DNA of 64,000 nucleotides, from the NCBI GenBank assembly GCA_024803745.1, contig JANJXV010000043.1, positions 8,922,018 to 8,986,017 on the forward strand, in the 5' to 3' direction. This DNA is from Megascapheus bottae (Eukaryota; Chordata; Mammalia; Rodentia; Geomyidae). Numbering within the stretch: position 1 is the stretch's first letter; every line of letters begins with the position of its first letter. Both the position numbers and the translations under genes were made by a program. The notes under the pieces were generated by a model, which ran no database searches, was not told the origin of the DNA, and saw only the letters and a list, made by a program, of their open reading frames with translations. Positions 10,916 to 30,580 of the stretch are shown piece by piece.

Positions 10916-10945
<30 letters not shown>
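10730..10945 (+). repeat. IDL-Geo SINE
   Basis: Full length, close to consensus; tail AAAAGAAAAGAAAAG. Confidence 0.93.
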
Positions 10946-10951
<6 letters not shown>

Positions 10952-10961
10952 CAAGGAAAAA

Positions 10962-11162
10962 AATGGCCGGGAGTTTGGCAGTAGTAGTAGAGTACTTGCC
11001 TAGTATGCACGAAGACCTGGGTTCAGTTCCTCAGTACGTACCACATAGAAAAAAAGCCAGAAATGGTGCTTTGGCTCAAATGACAGAGTTCTAGCTTTGA
11101 GAAAGCCCAAGGACAGTGCTCAGGTCCTGAGTTCAAGGCTCAGGACTGGCCAAAAAAATAAA
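10962..11162 (+). repeat. IDL-Geo SINE
   Basis: Full length, head to tail with the previous copy. Confidence 0.9.
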
Positions 11163-11192
11163 AGTGCTTGCCTAGAAAACAACTCCATAATA

Positions 11193-11315
11193 AAGATGGA
11201 CTGCTGATATAGCTCAGTGATTGAACCTGAGTCTGCCACCAGGGAGGCCTGGGTTTGATCCCAGCTCCACAGATACATACATACATACATACATACATAC
11301 ATACATACATACATA
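11193..11315 (+). repeat. ID SINE monomer with (CATA)n tail
   Basis: ATATAGCTCAGTGATTGAAC and TTTGATCCCAGCTCCACA, then a CATA tetranucleotide run 11273-11315. Confidence 0.75.
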
Positions 11316-11796
11316 AAATCTAAAGAGAGAACAGTATTATGATAATGTCTAGAAACCGCAGAGCTTTCCCCCACCCCCTCCAATAAAGAATTATGAGGCC
11401 AGAGAAGTGGAAGCAGAGGCAAAGCTCATTTGAAAGTGAGAGTGGGGCACCAGGGAAACTGAGACAAGCCTCTTAGCTATGAAAGGCCTTGGTACACATC
11501 CTTAACAAGAACTCCCAGCCAAGAGGGTATCCTTATGCCATGTTGTGTCCACTTGCTTACCTGGCAAGGAAAAGGAGCAGGAAAGTATAGATTTTCACTT
11601 CAAGGGAGTGAGAAGTAGGGTCTGGGGAAAATCAGTAGCCCAATGTAGGCTCCTGGACTATTCCTTTTATATTTCTCTCGAAGGAGTCACAGCTCCTCTG
11701 GCATCTGGTTGGATCACCATCCATCTCACCCCAAGGGGAAGGAGCAACTGTCTCCTGTGGGGGATGGTAACCACAGGGTTGTCATGGGCTTGCTTG

Positions 11797-11797
<1 letters not shown>

Positions 11798-11835
<38 letters not shown>

Positions 11836-11846
11836 TTTCTTTCTTT
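11798..11846. repeat. (CTTT)n microsatellite
   Basis: It abuts the tail end of the reversed SINE that starts near 11850. Confidence 0.95.
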
Positions 11847-11847
11847 A

Positions 11848-12120
11848 TTTGTGGGTCATGGGGCTTGAACTCTGGGCCTGGGCACTGTCCTTGAGCTCTT
11901 CACCTCAAGGCTACCACCCTACCCCTGGGCCTGGATGTTGTCTCTGAGCTCTTCAGCTCAAGGTTACCACTAGAGCCAAGCCCCACTTCCCATTTTCTAA
12001 TGGTTAATTGGAGAAAAGTCTTGGGTCCTTTTGTGCCTGGGCTGGCTTTGAACCTGGATCCTCAGATCTCAGCCTCCAGAGTAGCTAGGATTACTGGTGT
12101 GAGCCACCATGCCCAGCTTC
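11848..12120 (-). repeat. 7SL-Geo SINE with internal Geo duplication
   Basis: The CTCTTCAGCTCAAGG segment occurs twice (about 11895 and 11949). Confidence 0.85.
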
Positions 12121-12185
12121 ATGGGCTTTATTTCTATCAGGTCTTATCTTGGTTTCTCTGGGTTTTCAGGGAGCAGGAGTGTTTT

Positions 12186-12245
12186 CATATCTCAGCCTCC
12201 TGAGTCCCTAGGATTACAGGCATGAGCTACCAGCACCTGGACCAA
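12186..12245 (-). repeat. 7SL-Geo head fragment
   Basis: ATCTCAGCCTCCTGAGTCCC to ATGAGCTACCAGCACC. Confidence 0.65.
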
Positions 12246-12644
12246 TCAATGAGTTTTTCCATTCAGATTCCCTCTCCTTGAAAAACCACTGGGAGAGACT
12301 ATGCAGAGTCTTGAAGCATAATATACATAATTCTAAAAGCAATGGGTTATAGGCCTTGTTGGGCCAGCTCCCCTAAGGTTGTGAGCACTTGAGACAGGAT
12401 TGTAGTTTGTTCTAGGTCTGTATTCCATTGCTGGAACAAAATACACAAGGTTGGGTGCTTTTGTTTTTAAGGTTTTAGCTCCCTGATTTGGAAGCTGAAA
12501 GTCTTAAAATTGGACTTTGACCCAGATGGCCTAACTATGACCTCATAGAGGTGGGTATCAATGTTAAGGGTTCATGGGCAAGGAATCACATGAAACTAGG
12601 GAGCCATGCTTTGCTTTTCTTCCTCCTCCTCTCTCTCTCTTTTT

Positions 12645-12850
12645 TTTTGTTGTTGTTGTTGTGAGGCCTGCATTCAGAGCCGGCTATCACACCACTACTT
12701 TGAGACACAGCGCCATTTCCGGTTTTCTGGTGGTTGATTGGAGATCAGAACCTCCCGGACTTTACTGCAGAGACTGGCTTTGAACCCCTATGGTCAGATC
12801 TCCACCTCCTGAATAGCTAGGTTACAGGCATCAGCCCCAGTGCCCAGAGG
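12645..12850 (-). repeat. 7SL-Geo SINE, diverged
   Basis: TTTTCTGGTGGTTGATTGGA and CTCCTGAATAGCTAGG. Confidence 0.75.
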
Positions 12851-13130
12851 CTAGGCTTTTATAACAACCCACTGTTCTAGTCTAGTATTCAGCCCTGAGA
12901 AGCAGCACCCCCAATGATCCAGTCACGGCAGTGGGCCCCACCCGTTAAAACTACCTCCCAATATGGGCCACCCTAAGGACCAAGTTTCCAATACATACAC
13001 CCTTGAGGGGCCCAGTCAGACTGTGGCACTAATCAACCCTTTCCCACGGGATAGCCTCAAATGTTCTTCACCGAACCTCACATCCTAGGTGGAGGTGGTG
13101 GTGGCTTGGACAGCTGAGAAGCATGGCCTA
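12851..13130. other. single-copy intergenic sequence
   Basis: No gene or repeat recognised. Confidence 0.3.
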
Positions 13131-13209
13131 GTTCTAGCCAGGGAAAGTGGGGCATGTCTGTAATCTCAGTCCCAGGAATCTTCCTGCCCCCAGGCTACAA
13201 TATCCTGTA

Positions 13210-13213
<4 letters not shown>

Positions 13214-13254
<41 letters not shown>
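13214..13254. repeat. (TA)n microsatellite
   Basis: About 20 TA units. Confidence 0.95.
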
Positions 13255-13257
<3 letters not shown>

Positions 13258-13448
13258 ATTTCTGTCAGAAATAATCAATTTAGGCTCACCGAACTAGGGA
13301 GGGGAGAATTCTGAAATCTTCAACCCTATCTTTCGGCAGGGGGTGTCTGTTTAAAGGGAGGAAGTGGGGCTGTCCCACCAGCGCCCACAGCTTGGAATTT
13401 TGGTACAAAATGATTCCTGAAGGTACAAGAAGCAAAAGCTTTTGCAGT

Positions 13449-13597
13449 GGTGCAATTTCCAGCTTTCCTCGGCGCTGCGGCTCAGGTGGTAGACTGCTCA
13501 GTCCTGAGCAAAAAAGCTCATAGTCAGCGCCCAGACCCGGAGCTCGAGCCCCAGGCCCCGAGTTCGAACCCCACGACTGGCACCAAACAGAAGGGGG
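13449..13597 (+). repeat. Geo module inside the UBL5 CpG island
   Basis: GCTGCGGCTCAGGTGGTAGA to CCACGACTGGCACC. CpGs that most copies have lost are kept here, and the tail segment is duplicated, giving a tRNA-like B box GTTCGAACC at 13562-13570. Confidence 0.75.
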
Positions 13598-13799
13598 GAA
13601 AAAACCACAAAGGCTTCGTGGAACCGGACCCGGGGGTTCCACAGTAAAAGGGCCTCAAGCGAGGCCGGGCATTGGCCGTGAACTCGCCGAGGCCTCCCCA
13701 CCCCCGATCGCCTCGGGACCCCGAGGAGGCGAGCGACGCCCTCAAACTCACTTCCAGGCCGGAACCTCGAAGAACTGCCCGGGGGCGGAGGACCCGGAC

Positions 13800-14230
13800 G
13801 CGAGGGGAGCGGACTTCCGGTGCCACTTCCGCTTCCGGGTTCCCAGTATTTCCTCGGGCTCGAGAGTTCAGCGTTTCCAGTGCGGAGGCTGTGGCGTCGG
13901 AAGAAGGCTCGTGGAGGTTCGAGGTGAGAGGTCACTCGGAGAGGCCCGGAGTGTTGGGGGGAGAGGGGGGAAGCGGCGGGAACCGAGCCGCCGAGGGTCG
14001 GGGAGTCGCTGCAGGGGACGCTAAGAGCCCCGGGGCCTGACTGTCAGGGGACCAGGGGCGGAGCCCGCTCGGTCCTGGGACGCAGGATTTCGGGGCGTCA
14101 GGACCTGGGTTGTGGGATTAAGGAAGACCCTCCTCACGGGATCCTCAGGACTGGGGGGAGACCCGGCGCACCCCGGAAGTCTGACTCCGACGTCTTCTCC
14201 AGGCCCTGCGTACAGCTCCTGCCCGCAAAG
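13800..14230 (+). promoter_or_regulatory. UBL5: UBL5 promoter, non-coding exon 1 and start of exon 2
   Basis: A CpG island spans roughly 13480-14060. Three ETS/GABP-type CTTCCG motifs sit in tandem at 13814-13819, 13826-13831 and 13832-13837, a common arrangement at TATA-less housekeeping promoters. A donor (TTCGAG/GTGAGAG, exon end 13923) and an acceptor (CTTCTCCAG, exon start 14203) bracket an intron in the 5' UTR, leaving 28 nt of leader before the ATG. The transcription start, near 13850, is inferred. Confidence 0.75.
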
Positions 14231-15997
14231 ATGATCGAGGTTGTTTGTAACGACCGCCTGGGGAAGAAAGTCCGTGTAAAGTGCAAGTATCCACCGACAT
14301 GCCGCTGGCTCTGGGGGTGGATTTTTGGGGGGTGGTCTCGGTGAAGGCCGGGAGGGAGGGCGCGTCCAGTCCTGACCGCAGGGTAAGAAATGTAGCCCGA
14401 GTTTGTCATCTTCCTCCTACATCGTCCTTCTGTTTGCCTTAACTTCTCTGCGCCCAGCACCGATGACACTATCGGGGACCTTAAGAAGCTGATCGCTGCC
14501 CAAACAGGCACCCGTTGGAACAAGATTGTCTTGAAAAAATGGTGAGTGCATGAACTGGGAATGTGGCTTAGTAGTAGAGGACTTTCTAGCATGCATGAAG
14601 CCCTGGGTTCAATTCCTCACTACCACACAACACAGAAAAATCCAGAAGTGGCGCTGTGACTCAAGTGGTAGAGTCCTAGCCTTGAGCACAGAGCAGCTCA
14701 GGGACAGTGTCTAGGATTGTGGGGGAGGGGGACGGTGAATGTGGGCCTGGATGTCACCAGGCTTGAAGGTGGTGGTTGGGGGGGGGACAGTAATCGTCTC
14801 TCTGAGGGGCTGGGGAGGGGCCACCTGCCTCCTCCTCCCCTAGGTCCCTCTCTGAATGTTCTGTCCCATAGGTACACGATTTTCAAGGACCATGTGTCTC
14901 TGGGGGATTGTATCCTTCTCATGACTTCAAAAGCAGCTTAGCCAGATGCTCTTGGTTGTACACTGAAGCCTATAGGAAATTAAAAGTATTAAATTAGAAC
15001 TCAGCACCAGGTGAGCACTGAGAAAATGGGAGCCAAGTGATCATTTTGCTGAAAGGAGGGTGAAATAGCTTTGACACTTCAAGCTCAGAGTATTTACTAC
15101 TGAGGTTTAGGACAAGTCATGGTGGAGTTGAGACTTGTGTATGTCTGTTATACAGAAGGGACAATGCCCGGCTCCTGAGTTCAAGGCCCACAAACCAGGA
15201 AAAAAAATTTTGTATATATATCACCTTGATTTGTGGGAGGGGTGTCAGTCCTGGGGCTTGAACTCTTGGGCGATGTCATTTAGCTTTCTCAAGACTGGTG
15301 CTCTACCACTTGAACCAGGGCTTCCATTTGTGGCTTTTTGCTGGTTAATTGGAGATAAGAGTCACACAGACATTTCTGCCCAGGCAGGCTTTTCAAACCT
15401 CAGTCCTCTGATCTCAGCCTCCAGAGTATCTAGGATTGGATTATAGGGGTGAGACAGACACCAAGGCTTCACACCCCTGTCCCCATCATGGGGCTTGAAC
15501 TCTCCGGTCTGGGCGTTGTCCTTGAGCTCCTCAGCGTAAGGCTACCACCCTACCCCTTGAGCCACTGTGCCACTTCAGGTTTTCTAGTGGTTAATTGGAG
15601 ATAAGAGTCTCAGGTCTTTAGTGCCTAGGCTGCTTTGAACCTCAATCCTCAGATCTCAGCCTCCTGAGTGGCTAGGATTACCAGCGTGGCCCACTACACC
15701 CGGCTAATAGTTTGGATTTTCTCCATGTCCCATCAGCCCAGAATAGGTGTTGTAGAGTACCAGCCAATGAGTGAAAGCAAGCTCTGTACTGAGCTTGAGT
15801 CCCAGAGTCCATACTCAAAAGAATTAGCCCATTCCTGAATTGCTTTGCTTGCCCTGGGTTGAATTCTCAGGACCCCTGGATACAACTGTGAGTAGCTGAG
15901 GGGTGGGGACTGGAGACTCTTGAGAGAAAGTTCCTTAATACAGTTGATTCCAGACGAAATCCATGACGGAATGAACCTGGAACTTTACTACCAGTAG
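14231..15997 (+). CDS. UBL5: ubiquitin-like protein 5 / Hub1 (complete, 4 coding exons)
   Basis: Coding exons 14231-14286, 14458-14541, 14872-14909 and 15954-15997 join to 222 nt, or 73 aa plus TAG, the exact family length. The protein starts [18 protein letters not shown], continues with [20 protein letters not shown], and ends NLELYYQ. It ends in a YY motif plus Q rather than a diglycine, so it is not conjugated like ubiquitin. Family knowledge: Hub1 is a near-invariant beta-grasp protein that binds the spliceosomal factor Snu66/SART1 and affects splice-site use; it is also reported in FANCI stability and the mitochondrial stress response. Introns 1 and 3 start GTATCC and carry CCTTAA branch sites 15 nt from their acceptors, so both look U12-type; intron 2 (G/GTGAGT) is U2-type. 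A non-coding first exon ends at 13923 and resumes at 14203. Confidence 0.98.
14545..14720 (+). repeat. IDL-Geo SINE in UBL5 intron 2
   Basis: GGGAATGTGGCTTAGTAGTA onward; it begins only a few nt after the exon 2 donor. Confidence 0.85.
15130..15200 (+). repeat. Geo fragment in UBL5 intron 3
   Basis: GGGACAATGCCCGGCTCCTG and GAGTTCAAGGCCCACAAACC. Confidence 0.5.
15246..15465 (-). repeat. 7SL-Geo SINE in UBL5 intron 3
   Basis: CAGTCCTGGGGCTTGAACTC, GGTTAATTGGAGATAAGAGT, CTCAGCCTCCAGAGTATC. Confidence 0.85.
15480..15710 (-). repeat. 7SL-Geo SINE in UBL5 intron 3
   Basis: A second tandem copy ending in the reversed head CCACTACACCCGGC. Confidence 0.88.
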
Positions 15998-16105
15998 AGA
16001 AGAACTTCTCCCCATCCTTGCCGCCTCCCCCAACCTCACCTCTCCCATTGCCATGGATGCTTGTTTTTAAAAATTGACATTAATAAAGATTTAAGTGGTG
16101 CTCTG
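15998..16105 (+). terminator. UBL5: UBL5 3' UTR and poly(A) signal
   Basis: A short 3' UTR follows the TAG. A canonical AATAAA lies at 16082-16087, followed by a GT-rich stretch (GTGGTGCTCTGTTGT), so cleavage is expected near 16105. Confidence 0.85.
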
Positions 16106-16289
16106 TTGTCATGTTTGTTGAGAGTTGTCTCGGGAGGGGAGGCTGGCTTCTGCTTTGCTGGCAGAACATAGCTGCTTACTGGAAGCTCAGGTGGACTGGA
16201 GCAGCCAGGGAGGAATAGACCAGTCTGCTCTGGCACAGTTGAGGGCTCTTGACTGTTGCTTTGGGTCTCCGAAAAGCAACAGACTGAGA

Positions 16290-16470
16290 GGAACCCAGGT
16301 GTGGTGGTGAATGCCTGTAATTCCAGCACTCAGGGGGCTGAAACTGGAGGATCCTAAATTGAGACCAGCTTTCCACCCCTAAGCAACATCCACCATGTCC
16401 TGGGGATTGAAGTCAGGCTCCCTCCAGCTTTGCTATGCAGGTGCTCCACCACTTGAGCCACCCCTGGCCT
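16290..16470. repeat. B1 (plus) followed by an ID-like fragment (minus)
   Basis: CCAGGTGTGGTGGTGAATGC, then GGTGCTCCACCACTTGAGCC in reverse. Confidence 0.6.
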
Positions 16471-16676
16471 TTTTCCCTTGCTTGTTATTCCAGGTAGAGT
16501 CTTGCTTTATGTCCAAGACAGCCTGGACTATAATCCTCCTACGGTACCTCCATGCCCAGCCCTTAGTTGAGATTGGGTCATGTGAAGTTTGTTTGGCCTG
16601 GGCTAACTCTGACCCAAAGTAGTTAGGATCACAGCCAGAACTTTTAAGAGGTGATAAACCCTGAGGTCTGTGCTTC

Positions 16677-16896
16677 AAGAAACGATAGATCGGGGCCGGG
16701 AGTTTGGCCTAGTGGTTAAAGTGCTTGCCTAGCATGCATGAAGACCCGGGTTCGATTCCTAGGTACCACATACATAGAAAAAAGCCAGAAGTGGTGCTGA
16801 GGCTCAAGTGGCAGAGCTCTAGCCTTGAGAAAGTCCAAGGACAGTGCTCAGGCCCTGAGCTCAAGCCCAGGACTGGCAAAAAAAGAAACAATAGAT
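16677..16896 (+). repeat. IDL-Geo SINE with target-site duplication
   Basis: A near-consensus dimer (about 16692-16885) flanked by AAGAAACGATAGAT and a one-mismatch copy. Confidence 0.93.
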
Positions 16897-16914
16897 TATA
16901 TCAAGAATGGGTCT

Positions 16915-17030
16915 GAGCCAGGTGTCAGTGGCTCATGCTTATAATCCTAGTTACTCAGGAGGCTGAGACCTGAGGATCGTGGTTCAGCGATAACCCCAGG
17001 CAGAAATGTCCCTGTGTCCCTGTGAGTTCT
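16915..17030 (+). repeat. 7SL-Geo head
   Basis: AGCCAGGTGTCAGTGGCTCA and CTCAGGAGGCTGAGACCTGA. Confidence 0.75.
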
Positions 17031-17040
17031 AGCCTTCTGC

Positions 17041-17270
17041 CTCCTTTCTTGGGAACTGGATTTTTTTATTATTATTATAGAGGGATTACCATCACCAGAA
17101 TCGGGCCATGAGTACATTGTTCCCTGCCAGTCCCTCTCCCCCTATAGACCTTGTGATCCTCAGTACAGAAACATGGCCAAGTCTTGGCCACTTTCCCTCC
17201 ACTCCCCACTCCTAAGTTGTGTAGTTCCCTTCCATCAGTGTCTAGTAAACTCTACTGCTGCATCTTTTCT
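17041..17270. other. single-copy intergenic sequence
   Basis: No gene recognised. Confidence 0.3.
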
Positions 17271-17274
17271 TTCT

Positions 17275-17500
17275 TTTTTTTTTGTAGATCATGGGGCTTG
17301 AACTTGGCCTGGGCACTGTTCCTAAGCTCTTCAGCTCAAGGCTACCATCCTACCCCTTGAATCAAGCCCCACTCCCCATTTTCTAGAGGTCAATTGGAGA
17401 TAAGAGTCTCAGGTCTTTTGTGCCGTAGCTGGCTTTGAACCTTCATCCTCATCTCAGCCTCCTGAGTAGTATTACAGGTGAGAGCCACTGCACCCAGCTC
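17275..17500 (-). repeat. 7SL-Geo SINE
   Basis: TAGATCATGGGGCTTGAACT to AGAGCCACTGCACCCAGC. Confidence 0.88.
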
Positions 17501-17631
17501 ACTGCTGCATCTTTATGTTTTTTTTCCCTTGAATTCTGTACCCTCCCCGCCCCGCACACCCTTCTGAAGATACACACTTGAGTACCACACATAAGGTAAA
17601 GAAGAACCATCCAAAAAAATGACTAAAATAT

Positions 17632-17835
17632 GGGCCAGGAGTTTGGCTTAGTGCTATAGTGCTTGCCTAGCATGCACGAAGACTCAGGTTCGATTCCTCA
17701 GTACCACATACGTAGTAAAAGCAGGAAGTGGTGCTGTGGCTCAAGTGGTAGAGCTCTAGCCTTGAGAAAGCCCAAGGACAGTGCTTCGGCCCTGAGTTCA
17801 AGCCCCAGCACTGGCCAAAAGAAAAAAAATTACTA
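17632..17835 (+). repeat. IDL-Geo SINE
   Basis: GGGCCAGGAGTTTGGCTTAG to GCACTGGCCAAAAG. Confidence 0.9.
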
Positions 17836-18029
17836 AAAAAAAGGGGTCTCTTCTTTCCACATCTTGGAGTTTGTTTCAATATGTATTATTTTACATAACT
17901 AAGCAGAACCACTTAGGCATCACACCTGTGTGTTTCTCTTCCAAGAGTATCCTCTTTTGGTTTCACTGTGTGAATATCTAGAATTCTGTATAATTTGTCA
18001 TATCCCAGTCAGTGTATTTTAGAACATTT

Positions 18030-18100
18030 TTTTTTTTTGCCAGTTCTGGGCCTCCTGAGTAGCTCGAATTATAGGCAAGAGCCACAGACACCTGGTTTAG
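18030..18100 (-). repeat. 7SL-Geo remnant with internal deletion
   Basis: TTGCCAGTTCTGGG is joined directly to CCTCCTGAGTAGCTCG. Confidence 0.6.
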
Positions 18101-18224
18101 GTCAGCTTGTTCATTTCTTCCTGTGTTTTTGTCAAACAACTGGGCTCTGGTCCTGCCAGTAAACACATTAAAAAAAAAAAAAAGATGTTTTTCAATTCAT
18201 CAGATTGGCAAGAATTTGAGAGTT

Positions 18225-18470
18225 TGGCAGAGCACCAGGTCTCATGCCTACAATCCTAGCTATTCAGGAGGCTGAAATTTGGGAATAGAGATTGGAAGCC
18301 AGCCCAAGCACAACTATTGGTGACACTTATCTTCAGTAAAGGAGCAAAAAGCTGAAGGTGGAGCTATGGTTCAAGTGGCAGAGCTCTAACCTTGAGCAAA
18401 CAAGCTCAGGGACAAGAACCCAGACCCTGCATTCAAGCACTAGGGCCACCATTATAAATAAATAAACCTA
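18225..18470 (+). repeat. 7SL-Geo SINE
   Basis: CCTACAATCCTAGCTATTCA to GGGACAAGAACCCAGACC; it ends about 250 bp before the PIN1 promoter. Confidence 0.8.
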
Positions 18471-18679
18471 AGTAAAAAATTAACCTTCTACTCCTCCCAC
18501 CCAAGCCTCCTCCAGTGTTCTCGTCTGAGTGGCAATGCTATCACCCACCAGTCATCCAGCACCGTGAAAGAAGCCTGATGGAGAGGGACTTGGAGCAGAA
18601 ATGGTTATCCTTACGGGGGGAAATACGAATAAAATACCATGAGCAGGGTTAAGCTTTGGACAGCTGGAGGAAACGGGTG

Positions 18680-27977
<9,298 letters not shown>

Positions 27978-28352
27978 GGGCTGAGGGCTGCCAGCCTGCG
28001 GGGCGCCTTGCTCTGCCACAGTATTTATTGTTCCCAAAATGGCTGGCTGGGGGGCTGTTCAGGGGGGTTCTAGGCTTCCCATTGCCTGTGTGCGTGCAGT
28101 TGGGGTGGTCCCTGCCAGACTCCCCCTGAAGGAATTGCCTTCAGCAGGGCAGTAGGAGTGGGGAGGCCCCCAGCCCCAGGGGAGGGGGCCTGGCCCCCCT
28201 CCGGCCCTGGTCCCAGGGGCAGGCAGCAGGACCTGGACTTGATTCTCCTTCTGCCCAGTTCCTCTGTTGAATTAAAGAAAACAGAGGCTGGGGGCCAGCG
28301 CCACTGGGGGCCCCCCGTGTCCCCATTAAAGCCGGAACTACTGCTCCAAGTC
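27978..28352 (+). terminator. PIN1: PIN1 3' UTR and poly(A) signals
   Basis: This is GC-rich 3' UTR. ATTAAA hexamers lie at 28271-28276 and 28325-28330; the second is followed by a GT-rich downstream element (GTCCTGTGTCTCATTTTGT), making it the likelier site. Two alternative ends are possible. Confidence 0.75.
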
Positions 28353-29520
28353 CTGTGTCTCATTTTGTCCCCAGGGTCTGGGGAGGGCGTTGTCTACGTC
28401 TCTCATGCCTTTGTGTCCAGACTGCTCTTCTGCCCCAGAAACCTCCCTTCTTCCCAGGGCATCTGGAGCCGCCAGGTGCTCCTGTGTCAGGGGGCCAAAC
28501 TCTCCTGGATGCAGGGCTAGGCCTTCCAGCATCCACCCTGCGGAACTGTGGGGGTTGTGAAGGGAGGGTCCTAAGAGAGTCACTAGGCCTGGGACTTCAT
28601 ACAAAGACTGCACCCACGCCTCTCCCCAGGTACCAGCTTCCTCACCACTGCTAGGTCTTCCGGAAAGCTGTTCCTGGGTCCAGCTGCAGCAGCTGGACCG
28701 GCACCCTGCACGGATGCTGTTACCATGGCAACACCTCGCTTCCCCCTGGAAGGAAAAGGGCTACTGCTGGCACTTCTTAAGAAGGGATCTTGGAGGCAGC
28801 CTCATAAGGCTGGTGGAGTCCAAGGGACACCCATAGCAGAGGCTAGAGGGATGGTGAGCTGGCTTCTCCCTACTTCCATGTGGCCCCCCTCACCTCCGCC
28901 ATCTCCCCAGCACCTTCACCCAGCTGCCTCTAGGCTGGGGTTCCGCACTACGAGTTGATCCTTTGATTGTGCCCCTCTCTTGTTGTGGACAAGCCAGGAG
29001 GAGGGTGGGAGCTGCTGCAGCTGGCAGAGCTTTCAGAGAAGAAAGCTGGAGCCAGGGGACTCCCCTCCCCCCCAGGGCTGAGCCTCAGCGACAGTCACCT
29101 GAGCTAGAGCCATCACTTCTCTCTGCCAGCCGCCTGCTGGAGCATTTGTCATTAAGAAGGTTTAATGAGTTTCTTCCTGGCTGCGCTGTGCTGGGCAGAG
29201 CCACTGGGCTGGGCAAAGCTGGCTTTCCAGGCTGCATCTCCAGCCAGAATGTTTTCATCACTCGGGACTATGGGCAACCTTTTATAGCTGAACGAGGTCT
29301 AAAAGAACAGGAAGTGACAGGAGTCCAGAGCCTGATGTCCTGATTGACAAACACCCAGTTCCCTGCCTCCCACCCCCACCCTTGTCTGAAATGCCCAGAG
29401 AGAGGTCTGCAGAGAGAGGCTTTGGGGGCACACATGTGTTTCTGTATTTAACTGTGTGTGGCCTTGTGATTGGAACCCATCCTCCCTCCCTGTCTGCAGT
29501 GGCCAAAGCCTAAGCAAGAA
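28353..29520. other. PIN1-OLFM2 intergenic, mostly single-copy
   Basis: No gene seen. It contains an X-box at 28719-28732 and an AT-punctuated block at 29120-29310 (CATTTGTCATTAAGAAGGTT) that may be conserved non-coding DNA. Confidence 0.45.
28719..28732. promoter_or_regulatory. consensus RFX X-box
   Basis: GTTACCATGGCAAC fits GTNRCC-N2-RGYAAC with no departure. Confidence 0.55.
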
Positions 29521-29523
29521 CAT

Positions 29524-29775
29524 TGGCAAGCCAATGGTTCACGCCTATAATCCCAGTTACTCACGAAACAGATCTGAGGGTGGCAGTTCAAAGCCAACCT
29601 GGGCAGGAAGGCCTGTAAGATCCTCTCCAGTTACACACTATGGAAAACCCAGAAGTGGAGCTGTGGCTCAAGGAGTAGAGCTCTAACTTTGAAGGGAAAA
29701 AAGCTCAGGGACAGTGCCCAGACCCTGACTGAGTTCAAGCTCCATAACCAGCACAAAAGAGAAAAAAAAGACTAG
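29524..29775 (+). repeat. 7SL-Geo SINE
   Basis: GCCTATAATCCCAGTTACTC to GAGTTCAAGCTCCATAACC. Confidence 0.85.
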
Positions 29776-29889
29776 CATTAGAAAAACTTGGCCCCCAAGC
29801 CTTCTCCACACTGCCACCCTCTCCCTCCAGCCTAGAACCTGGGGTAGGGGTGGGGGATTTGGGCCTGTGATTGCATGGTCTTTATTCAT

Positions 29890-29970
29890 CATTTTTAATG
29901 GTGTTGGGGATGGGACCTGGGCTCTTCACACACAAGGTGGGTGCCCTGTCCCTGAGCCAGTTCCCTGGCC
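29890..29970 (-). repeat. ID-like fragment
   Basis: GTGTTGGGGATGGGACCTGG and CCCTGAGCCAGTTCCC. Confidence 0.5.
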
Positions 29971-30394
29971 AGATTCCCATCCCAAAGGGTTGGCTGCACC
30001 CTGGCCATGTGCCAGTCCTGGCTTTTCTGTCCCCAAGACAGGGGTAGAGCAGGCAACCTCAGGTGACCCAGGGTTCACTAAGCTATAGCCAGGTGCATGT
30101 CAGTGAACCAGCATGCTAACAAGCAGACACATCCTGAGTGCACGTGTGTGTGTGCGCGTGTGTGTTCATCCTTTGTGGTAACAAAAGCCACAGGCATGGA
30201 AGAAGAAACCAGGCCTCTGAAGACATGAGGTCCAGATGTGGCAGCTCTGTCCTCCATGACAACATGGGTCCCAGCCCGAATGTGCTGAGGATAAAGACAA
30301 ACTCAGTGGTCCTCCGGCGCAGACCTTCCCTTGGGTATCAGAGACGGAAGGACCAGCCCTGAGCGCGGTGCTGTGGGGCCAGGAACCCCCCCCC

Positions 30395-30580
30395 CCATCG
30401 GCATACTTGCTCATTTACATGGAAATTAATTGCTCTTCTTGAGGATTTCTTTAAAAATGGATTTTAAATGAGTGCATTAGGCAGCCCCATTTATTATTCA
30501 TGGGTTTCCTTCCCAATATGGCCCCGTGTCTGGGTTCCGGAGATGATTTAATCATGGAGAACATTAGTTACAGATGGGGA
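30395..30580. promoter_or_regulatory. candidate conserved non-coding element
   Basis: A repeat-free AT-rich island with homeodomain-type cores: GGAAATTAATTGCTCTTC, TTTATTATTCATGG and GATGATTTAATCATGG. Confidence 0.4.

Noticed and set aside
14910..14950. Reading through the end of UBL5 exon 3 to the stop near 14940
   Set aside because: It would replace the invariant C-terminus; splicing at 14909/15954 restores the exact 73-residue protein.
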